A stretch of 64,000 nucleotides of DNA from Cymbomonas tetramitiformis. Lineage: Eukaryota; Chlorophyta; Pyramimonadophyceae; Pyramimonadales; Pyramimonadaceae. Under the pieces are notes generated by a model. The model saw only the letters and a program-made list of their open reading frames with translations. It did no database searches and was not told where the DNA came from. The translations under genes and the position numbers were made by a program. The DNA lies in NCBI GenBank assembly GCA_001247695.2, contig LGRX02027218.1, positions 17,010-81,009 on the forward strand, written 5' to 3'. Positions 57,601 through 64,000 of this stretch are shown piece after piece (the first letter of the stretch is position 1; the number at the start of each line of letters is the position of its first letter).

Positions 57601-58190
57601 TTAACTTGGTAGTAGGATCAAATTGTAACCAGGCACGACCCTCTTTCCACCTAGGTAGAAACTTCCGGTCGCTCTCAAGACGGGATTTTGTCTTTCCAGA
57701 TGTTTTAGTACGCATAGATATTGCTGTCTCATCAGGCAGTTCGTTGGTAGCGAGCGACTTCCCTACATCTAGAGGAAACAAGTAGGATTTCGAGCGGGTG
57801 CTCTCAAGCTCTGAGCTAATAGGCGTATTCCAACGCACAAGTGCACACGAGTTCGCAATGGTGTCTCCATCTGAAGTAACTTCTTGCACGACTACACCTA
57901 TCCCAAACATGCAGTCACGCACTCTGACACCGGCAGTGATATCTGCGTACTTCTGTCCGTGCGCTCTGCGCTCGTCAGTAATAGGTCCACAAGCATCGCC
58001 AGCAGGCGGCAAGCTCGCAGGTTCTTGGGTGATCTCAACCCTTTGAGAATCAGGTGGAGGGGCAGGCGACTGCGACGTTTTCTCGGAAGTATCCTGCAAA
58101 AGCACAACGGAAATATGAGTTGACGGACATCGATATACGTATGTACGCAGCGAGGTAATAATGCGTGCGCTTGCGGCGATGTCCCCCTGC
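54620..58190 (-). mobile_element. hAT transposon inserted between protease and reverse transcriptase
   Basis: It splits the Gypsy pol region; Gypsy coding ends near 54630 and resumes by about 58195. The left part carries two direct copies of TATAGGTCCGCGCGGTCC (54693 and 54735). The element encodes a minus-strand hAT transposase. Precise ends and the 8-bp target copy could not be fixed: both borders contain AAGTGCAG in inverse orientation, which may be part of the terminal repeat. Confidence 0.7.
54700..55084. other. 3' flank of the hAT transposase gene
   Basis: AT-rich, with the duplicated GGTCCGCGCGGTCC motifs at its left side. No coding frame; it holds the transposase 3' untranslated region and element end. 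Confidence 0.4.
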
Positions 58191-58192
58191 AC
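55085..58192 (-). pseudogene. hAT-family transposase with internal TAG
   Basis: The minus-strand frame from 58192 (possibly spliced in after TTTTGCAG at 58096) runs 740 codons to TAG 55970. It continues in the same frame as KLKEAEEND for another 294 codons to TAA 55085. A BED/TTF-like zinc segment (CSTC...H...H) lies near residue 215. The catalytic core shows VDESND, then SDGCSVMTGADNGV and HCMAHKLQLS; the C-terminal dimerisation region has NAPCERGFSCMNGIKTDKR with the catalytic Glu. A last domain (GKWIAYRFDRGWYIGVF) resembles Tudor/Agenet-type folds, inferred only. It would bind the ends of the element and catalyse its movement in the nucleus; the stop probably inactivates this copy. Confidence 0.8.
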
Positions 58193-60374
58193 TTCTTGGG
58201 AGGCTCAGCAATCCTCGAGGCAATGGGAGCCGGGCTGGGAAGCCAACGTCGCGGAGCAGGATGAGGTCTTGCCGTACACCGTGCTGGACGAGCTTCAACC
58301 TCTAGGTGACACGACAGTGACCAAGGACGAGGCAGCGTGGCTCGACACTGAGCTCAATGCCACGTTTGGAGGACATCCTGACTTCAAGGAGGAGCACTGG
58401 GAGGAAATGCGAAATGTTCTTCGCAGGTGCAAGACCACTTTTGCCAACAGTCCTCACGATCTGACAGGCTACAAGGGCAAGGCGGAGCACAACACGTTCT
58501 CCATTCCTTTCATAGACGAATCCAAGGCCGCCTACCAGAGACCCAGGAAGTACAGCCCGGGCGAGCAGGAAATCATCGATATTCACTGCAAGGAACTTTT
58601 GGAGTATGGCTTCATAGAGCCTGCAGCCAAGCATTGCAGGCATGCGAGTAACGTCGTCGTGGCTGGCAAGAAGGATCATGAGACTGGCCTGTGGACCCAG
58701 ACGAGATTCTGCGTGGATCTCAGGGGTGTCAACCGGCACTCCCTCAAAGACAATACGCTGCCACATCGACCAGAGGAGCTCTATCAGAAGGTGGCGAAGG
58801 CCAAGTTCAAGACCACGCTGGATGCCACCAAAGCCTTCCACCAGATTCCCATGGCCACGGAAGAGGACAGGAGCAAGACGGCGTTCTGGTGGAAGAATCA
58901 GCTGTACCAGTACACCTCGATGCCTTTTGGGGCAGCTGGAGCCACTTCTGCGTTTGTGAGAATCATGGACTACGAGTTACGTCACTTGCAGCATTGTACA
59001 GTGGCATACGTCGACGACGTAGTGGTCTACACGGATTCCACGCCTGAGCAGCATCTGAAGGACGTTGAGGACGTGTTGCGCACCTTGGGGGACGCTGGCA
59101 TCCGATTGCATGCAGGCAAGAGTACCTTTGGTGCAGCCACGGTGGACTTTCTGGGCTACCGCATTGGTCATAACTCCATTGGCGCGCAAGAAGCTAAATG
59201 CAAGGCCATCCAGGAGCTTCCAAGCCCCCAGGACAAGACTGGGCTCCGCTCGATCTTGGGCATGATGAACTACTACAAGGGCCTGGTGGGTGAGCCAGGG
59301 GGGCCAAACTACTCTGAGATGGCCCGCCCTCTCAATGACCTGCTCAAGAAGGAGATCACTGACATCAAGGGAGCTTGGGGGAAGGAGCAAGATCAAGCAC
59401 TTCAAGACCTGAAGGATGCCCTCTGTTCTGGGAGATGTCTGAGGCCTATCGATTATGACAGACCTCTCATATTGTACACCGATTGGAGCACCTATGGCAT
59501 TGGCGCAGTGTTGGGCCAGAAGGACGATGATGGGAAGGAGTACATCTGCATGGCAATCAGCCGATCCCCGAGTAAGACGGAGAGACAGTACGCCAGCTTC
59601 AAAGGGGAGATGCTCGCAGTGGTGTGGGCAGTGCGCACACTGAGGCAGTACTTGCATGGAGTTCACTTCACGTTGGTGACCGACCACTCACCGCTCACCA
59701 CCCTGATGGAGAAGGCCGATCTCCAAGGGCAACACCTACGCTGGGCAATCAGTTTGCAGGAGTTCGACTTCACGGTGCAGTATCGCCCAGGAGCCAAGAA
59801 CAGCAACGCTGACGTGCCGTCTCGCTATCCACTACCGTCCACGACAGACGAGACTGGGGCGAGGCATGAGAGGGAAAAGGTGACTGCGTTTCACGCAGGC
59901 GTGGGGGAAGTTCACACGAAGGACTTCTGTGACAACTTGTGCTTTATGTTGGCTGGGGACGCTTCCCCAGGGGAAGAGGCCACGCCAGAGGTGCAGGTTG
60001 CCAACTACGGCAGGATGGCTGCCATGGAGCAGCTGGGCACGGGACCAGTGCATCGTTTATTCGACTTGCACTACCACGAGGAATTGGAGTGCAATCATGG
60101 GGACATGTTTGACACTGACTCACCCAAGCTGGTGACCGACTCTGGGAGGCTAGCCAGAGCAGCTTGGAAGGCGCTGAGCTTGGTGAGGCCTACGCGAGGC
60201 ACGCACGGCGAGGGAAGCCCCGCTGTGTACAGCAATGAGTACTTTGAAGGCGAGCGCATCTTAAAGCCTGAGAAGGTGGACACTAGGGTGCTGGGCAGGC
60301 AGTTCTTCTCGCAAGCTCGGGAGGAAGGTGTGGTGTGCTACGAGCCATGTGGAGGCCTCTGTGCTGGCCTATAG
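58161..60374 (+). CDS. Gypsy reverse transcriptase and RNase H
   Basis: Gypsy sequence begins within the first residues after the hAT end (about 58195, WEAQQSSRQW). Reverse transcriptase motifs are FCVDLRGVNRHSLKD, LDATKAFHQIPMA, MPFGAAGATSAFVRIMD and the catalytic AYVDDVVVYTD (Tyr at 59007). RNase H follows with LYTDWSTYGIGAVLG, GEMLAVVWAV and VTDHSPLTTL, giving the D-E-D set, then YRPGAKNSNADVPSR. The C-terminal 180 residues lead to YEPCGGLCAGL, which is the start of the methyltransferase motif I, and stop at TAG 60372. The enzyme copies element RNA into DNA. Confidence 0.9.
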   Translation: MRALAAMSPCTSWEAQQSSRQWEPGWEANVAEQDEVLPYTVLDELQPLGDTTVTKDEAAWLDTELNATFGGHPDFKEEHWEEMRNVLRRCKTTFANSPHDLTGYKGKAEHNTFSIPFIDESKAAYQRPRKYSPGEQEIIDIHCKELLEYGFIEPAAKHCRHASNVVVAGKKDHETGLWTQTRFCVDLRGVNRHSLKDNTLPHRPEELYQKVAKAKFKTTLDATKAFHQIPMATEEDRSKTAFWWKNQLYQYTSMPFGAAGATSAFVRIMDYELRHLQHCTVAYVDDVVVYTDSTPEQHLKDVEDVLRTLGDAGIRLHAGKSTFGAATVDFLGYRIGHNSIGAQEAKCKAIQELPSPQDKTGLRSILGMMNYYKGLVGEPGGPNYSEMARPLNDLLKKEITDIKGAWGKEQDQALQDLKDALCSGRCLRPIDYDRPLILYTDWSTYGIGAVLGQKDDDGKEYICMAISRSPSKTERQYASFKGEMLAVVWAVRTLRQYLHGVHFTLVTDHSPLTTLMEKADLQGQHLRWAISLQEFDFTVQYRPGAKNSNADVPSRYPLPSTTDETGARHEREKVTAFHAGVGEVHTKDFCDNLCFMLAGDASPGEEATPEVQVANYGRMAAMEQLGTGPVHRLFDLHYHEELECNHGDMFDTDSPKLVTDSGRLARAAWKALSLVRPTRGTHGEGSPAVYSNEYFEGERILKPEKVDTRVLGRQFFSQAREEGVVCYEPCGGLCAGL

Positions 60375-61340
60375 ATGTTGCTCCGCAGTGGGATGAAGGT
60401 GGATCGCTACCTGTATCAGGACATATCCCCGAGCAGTCGGACAGTTGCCAGGGCCAGGTGCACGGCGTTGCTAAGACGATATCCTGATCTCATTTCGCCC
60501 CGTGCGATAGAGTTTGAGGCTCTACCCCAAGATCTGCACGACACCACCAGTGCCGACTTCATACGAGCAGGAGCCCTTCAAGGACGCCAGTGGGTCATGG
60601 TATGTGGGTTCCCATGCCAGGATCTCTCCCCTGCTGGAACACTCACAGGCCTGGATGGCAGGCACAGCAAATTATTTTATGAAGTGGTTCGGCTTCTATC
60701 CACACTGCAGCAGCTGCAGCAGCAGAGGCCTCCAGGCTATATCCTGGAGAACGTTTCCCCGTTGTCGCACAGACTCGGGACCAAGATCAGGGACGAGGTG
60801 TTCCCGTACATTGCCAGCGTCATTGGCCGACCAGTGTCCTTTGATGCAGCACAAGCAGGCGCTTACGCACATCGATTGCGGGCGTATTGGAGCAACTTGT
60901 TCCAGATCCACCAGTTTCGCTCCGTCATGAGCAAGGTGGCGAGACCAGAAGGACGAATTGTATCGTCAATCCTATGCAAGGGCTGGCATCCCAGGCCGGT
61001 GATAAGAACAGACCGCGCGCCTCACTACGCGGTGAACGTGGTGGGAGAACCGCTGAGGGCACTTCCCACCATCATGGCAACGCAAGGGTCGAGAGCGTTC
61101 AGAAGAGCAAGGATGGGCACCGTGGTGCGCAACCAGGACGATGAAGACGCCGAGGAAGAATCTCGAGAAGTGAACCTCGACGAGAAGGCGCGAGCCATGG
61201 GCTACAGCGCAAGTGAGCTACGCATGGCCGATGGGCTGAACGACGTGGAATTGGCAAGCATTCTGGGCCTGGCCATGGATCGCAGGGCAATGGAACTGCT
61301 CATGTCGGTCGCAGAAGCGAGCAGGAAGGGCCTCCCTCAT
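60330..61340 (+). CDS. Retrotransposon-encoded cytosine-5 DNA methyltransferase
   Basis: The domain straddles the TAG at 60372: YEPCGGLCAGL before it and MLLRSGMKVDRYLYQDIS after it form motif I and its continuation as in DNMT3-type enzymes. The catalytic motif IV is GFPCQDLSPAG (Cys codon at 60615). Motif VI is LENV (60744-60755). Motif VIII is AYAHRLRAYWSNLF, a target-recognition region follows with LPTIMATQGS, and motif X is RAMGYSASELRMADGLND...LASILG. All key residues are present. It transfers a methyl group from AdoMet to C5 of cytosine in DNA. Its position between RNase H and integrase means it would be released with pol. Similar captures are reported in charophyte and dinoflagellate retroelements (established knowledge). 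Confidence 0.85.
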
Positions 61341-63100
61341 AGCGAGGAGTCCCCAGAGGCAGAGAATTCCCCAGGACAGCCCATCGCTGTAGACAACAAC
61401 TGGGCAGACCACGCGAGGTCGGACCTTCAGCAGAGGCAAGCTTTGCTGGCGGAATGGGTTGAGAATTCGAATGCATATACTCAGCAGGTGGCGAAGACCA
61501 TGACTCACCGTGACTGGGAAGAGAAGCTGCAGGTAATGTGCTCGCAAGGGCAGAAAGGTGCAGAAGGAATTGGGGCTCAGCGACAGAAGGCTGGAACCAA
61601 GAAGAAGAAGAAGAAGGGGTGGCAGCTCTACGCCATTGAGCGGTATCGTCAGAGGCACGAGAGTCACTTCGTGAAGGAGGGCGCAACTCCAGCAGCGCGC
61701 GTGGATGTGCCTGCTTGGAGTCCGCCTGCCAAAGATTCAGAGATGAGACTCCCCAGGTTGGCGTGCACCACCAGATTCGAGGACTTGATGGCCAGTGTGG
61801 CCGAGCAACAGGTAGACCGTGACAAGCATCGAGATGTACACAACGATGCATGGTGCCTCAGATGGTTGAAGTCCAATGGCAGCGTGAGGTTGCCAGAGGA
61901 TGGAGTTCGTCGTGTGAGGAGGCGCGCAGCACGACATCGATGGGATGAGGCTACGGACGAGATCTACATGATCACGCTGTCGGGCAAGGAGGTGAGAATA
62001 CCTAAGCCTGCTGACCGTCTTGCATTGGTCAAGGAGTACCATTCCAGAACTGGCCATTGGGGCATAAGGCGTGCGCAGCATCTCCTGTGGCAGCGCCATT
62101 GGTGGGCCGATTTGAAGAAGGACGTGGAGGCTGTGGTCACTCAGTGTGAGACCTGTCAGCGCGTGAAAACTCATTATGCGAGAGAGGAGGCATGTTTATC
62201 CCCCCTCGAGATCGTGTCGTTCATGTATCGTTGGTCGCTGGATTTGGCATGGCCTTCGAGGAGACAGACCAAGGCTGGCAACAACAGGGTGCTCATCATG
62301 ACTGAGCACTACACCAGATTCATAGTCTGTGTACCCATTCCCGACAAAGAGGCGAGGACCATCGCAGCGGCATTTCGCAGTCATGTCCTGGCTGTGTTTG
62401 GTGCGCCAGCAGAGTGCTTGGTGGATGGAGGTAAGGAGTTCGAGGGCGAGTTCAAGCAGCTATGCAGAGACTGCCTGATTGACCGACGAGTCACCTCACC
62501 AGACTCACCAGAAGGCAATGGGCTGACTGAGCGAGTGGTGCGCACTATGAAGTTTTGCTTCAAGAAGCTTCCTTGGAGAAGGGTCTCGATCATGAGTGGG
62601 ATGAGCAGCTCTGGCCGCTAGTGCTGAGTTATAATGCAGCACGCCAGGAGTCCACGGGGGTGGCGCCGTTCACCCTGTTGTTTGCCCAAGAGGCAGTGGT
62701 GCCGCCAGATTTGAAGCAGGCACCCAGCATAGATTTCGGTGCTGAGGTCGAAGATGAGAAGGATGCCAGGGTCAAGGACCTCCTCCGGAGAGCACAGGTG
62801 GTGAGGCGACTGATGGTGCACGCTGGTTGCAGCCTGGAGGTCGCACAGCATCGTGATACATTACATTATGAAGGGAGAAGGGGTGGGGGCTATGATGAGC
62901 CTAGGCCACACCAGTTTAAGGTGGGCGATTTCGTCTACATCAGACAGAAGCCTCGCAGCGGCATGGAAGTCGCGACCAAGTCCGCCATCTTGAAGCTGGT
63001 TAAGATACAGCGGGATGGTGTCGTGGTGCTTGAGGACGCCACCAAGTTAAAAGAGAAGAGCACTGTGCAGAGCATCGCGCCATGTCACCTACAGGTGAAG
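61341..63100 (+). CDS. Gypsy integrase with GPY/F-like tail (one frameshift)
   Basis: A basic linker (KKKKKKGWQLYAIERYRQRH) precedes the zinc-binding YHSRTGHWGIRRAQ...CETCQRVK (H-x4-H, C-x2-C). The core has Asp at 62241 (SLDLAW), Asp at 62424 (LVDGGKEF) and Glu at 62529 (GLTERVV); the last two are 34 residues apart, the classic D,D35E spacing. After RTMK the frame is lost near 62560-62570 and continues in the next frame as LLQEASLEKGLDHEWDEQLW, then FKVGDFVYIRQKP, a GPY/F-like module. Integrase inserts the DNA copy into chromosomes. Outside the shift all catalytic residues are intact. Confidence 0.85.
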
Positions 63101-63808
63101 GACCAGTATGACTGCAGTGCAGCCGTGCCCAGCAGACACCTTGCATGTGAAGTGTGCAGGAAGACGGACGGAGAAGCAGAAATGTTGTTATGCGACGCGT
63201 GCAACAAGGGGTGCCATTTATGGTGTCTTACCCCGGTATTGAATGAGGTACCAGAGGGCGAGTGGTTATGTCCTGGGTGCTTAGGCACGAGGGTGCAAGC
63301 CGCCAATGCTGAGGTACAAGCCCAGGAAACCAAGAACTCTTGGGCCCTGGAGGATCGATTGGGAATTAAAGAACAACAGCTGAACGAGAAGCTGTCCTCG
63401 GACATGCGCCTGCTTCCAGCAGACGTGGGTCCTCGTCGTGTGGTGAAGGGAGGCAAGTCGCAGCCATGGCATGCCGTCTCGTCCAGGGACATGCTGTTGG
63501 ATGAGGAGGACATGTTTCTTCACATGCCAGATCAGATTGATTGGGGCAGACAGGACAAGCTCTCTGAGGCCGTGCAGATCTTCATGCCAGGGCACTGGAA
63601 TGAGGGGCATCGCACGGTGCTGAGCAAGAAATATCGGGAACAGAAGGCAATGGCAAGGCAGCTGAGGGATGCACCTCTTGTGCCTGCTTTGGCTGAAGAA
63701 GAAGTTGAAAAACGAGGAGAATTGAGACATATGACCAAGGCTCAGGTGCGAGAAGCTAGCGCACTGCAGTGGGGCTTGAGCTGGTCATCACAGTGCCCTC
63801 CGAGGTGA
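62555..63808 (+). CDS. Integrase C-terminus with PHD finger
   Basis: This frame continues integrase (see the preceding entry) and then carries a complete C4HC3 PHD finger at 63145-63280: CEVC, LLCDACNKGCHLWC, then WLCPGC. PHD fingers commonly read histone H3 tails, so it may steer integration to particular chromatin, as chromodomains do in other Gypsy elements (inference). The following 170 residues are charged and end at TGA 63806, where the neighbouring frame takes over with the methyltransferase-like sequence. The frame has no ATG of its own; it depends on the upstream pol. Confidence 0.85.
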   Translation: MLQEASLEKGLDHEWDEQLWPLVLSYNAARQESTGVAPFTLLFAQEAVVPPDLKQAPSIDFGAEVEDEKDARVKDLLRRAQVVRRLMVHAGCSLEVAQHRDTLHYEGRRGGGYDEPRPHQFKVGDFVYIRQKPRSGMEVATKSAILKLVKIQRDGVVVLEDATKLKEKSTVQSIAPCHLQVKDQYDCSAAVPSRHLACEVCRKTDGEAEMLLCDACNKGCHLWCLTPVLNEVPEGEWLCPGCLGTRVQAANAEVQAQETKNSWALEDRLGIKEQQLNEKLSSDMRLLPADVGPRRVVKGGKSQPWHAVSSRDMLLDEEDMFLHMPDQIDWGRQDKLSEAVQIFMPGHWNEGHRTVLSKKYREQKAMARQLRDAPLVPALAEEEVEKRGELRHMTKAQVREASALQWGLSWSSQCPPR

Positions 63809-64000
63809 GGCGTTTGGCGACAGAGGTGGACTGGAAGTCCATCGATGGCGTGTGGGACCCATGGGCAGGTACTGGGGTCATCAGTGAGGTGATGGTGGAG
63901 CAATGGCCGCAGTTGAGATTTATGAATAATGATTGGAACTCTCAGTTGGGTTGGTCTGAGGCGCATGCCGCACTTCAGCCAGGTAACTATCGCATATGGA
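63750..64000 (+). CDS. Start of a second, Dam-like methyltransferase domain (runs off window)
   Basis: In the -1 frame relative to the PHD frame the sequence reads ELVITVPSEVRRLATEVDW, then VWDPWAGTGVISEVMVEQ (motif I, Asp at 63856), then LRFMNNDWNSQLGWSEAHA, the position of the acidic loop after strand 2. DPWAGTG followed by an ND pair is typical of phage-type N6-adenine methyltransferases and of the domains in some retroelements. Motif IV is outside the window, so the target base is unknown. It needs a frameshift near 63750 from the upstream frame. The domain call is by motif; function is inference. Confidence 0.55.

Larger units (their letters stand above)
49173..64000 (+). mobile_element. 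Ty3/Gypsy retrotransposon carrying DNA methyltransferases and a PHD finger
   Basis: It starts TGTAACAAACGCCGG inside LARD element 3 and runs off the window. The order read from the sequence is 5' LTR, hairpin-rich leader, gag, aspartic protease, hAT insertion, reverse transcriptase, RNase H, cytosine-5 methyltransferase, integrase, PHD finger, and the start of a second methyltransferase. RT-RNase H before integrase is the Ty3/Gypsy order. The copy carries a frameshift and TAG in gag, a TAG before the methyltransferase, a frameshift in the integrase tail and another after the PHD region, so it is probably inactive. Confidence 0.85.

Noticed and set aside
54620..58200. Exact 8-bp target duplication of the hAT element
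   Set aside because: Candidate pairs (such as CTCGAGG near both borders) do not coincide with convincing inverted ends, so none is claimed.
1..64000. Bacterial or phage origin
   Set aside because: Spliceosomal borders, LTR retrotransposons, hAT and Mutator-like elements, a PHD finger and a DNMT are eukaryotic features; no operons or Shine-Dalgarno spacing.

Overview
This window looks like repeat-dominated nuclear DNA from a large eukaryotic genome. There is no prokaryotic gene organisation. The few host-like coding segments have spliceosomal GT-AG borders, and well over 80% of the bases lie in recognisable mobile elements, many nested in one another. A Ty3/Gypsy element that carries a cytosine-5 DNA methyltransferase (DNMT) points to a lineage where such elements are known; published precedents are charophyte (streptophyte) algae and, in another retroelement class, dinoflagellates. 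I lean to a charophyte-type green alga. That is inference and cannot be proved from the window.

Layout. 1-17895: one LTR element (here 'element B') with a gag-like gene and no visible pol. Its leader is interrupted by a TA-flanked inverted-repeat transposon (350-11514), which is itself interrupted by a 10-kb non-coding LTR element (562-10583, element 1, LARD-like). Its gag is split by a 1.7-kb hAT-like non-autonomous element (15446-17188, 8-bp target duplication). 18034-22926: minus-strand host-like exons, including a RecQ-type helicase exon cut just before helicase motif VI by a 3.56-kb gag-only LTR element (19150-22709) with identical LTRs. 23159-24245: a truncated second copy of that element. 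26153-28615: a four-exon coiled-coil gene with a 40-bp minisatellite in its second intron. 31555-36607: a Mutator-like element whose transposase frame ends at an A7 run, beyond which the -1 frame encodes an amino-methyltransferase-like domain. 36610-49172: two more copies of the 10-kb LARD family in reverse orientation, one carrying a 539-bp TA-flanked MITE. 49173-64000: a Ty3/Gypsy element inserted into the last LARD copy and itself split by a hAT transposon (about 54620-58190).

The Gypsy element is the centrepiece. Its order is LTR - leader with nine covarying hairpins - gag - protease - [hAT insertion] - reverse transcriptase - RNase H - DNMT - integrase - PHD finger - start of a second, Dam-like methyltransferase at the window edge. 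Together with the methyltransferase in the Mutator-like element, three distinct DNA-methyltransferase-like domains are encoded by mobile elements in one 64-kb window. Several frames carry one or two frameshifts or TAG stops, so these copies are probably decayed. The three stops that interrupt otherwise continuous Gypsy or hAT reading frames are all TAG.

Boundaries supported by direct target-site duplications (AAAGT, TACGC, ATTGGAGC, TA) are firm. Product names rest on motifs read by eye.
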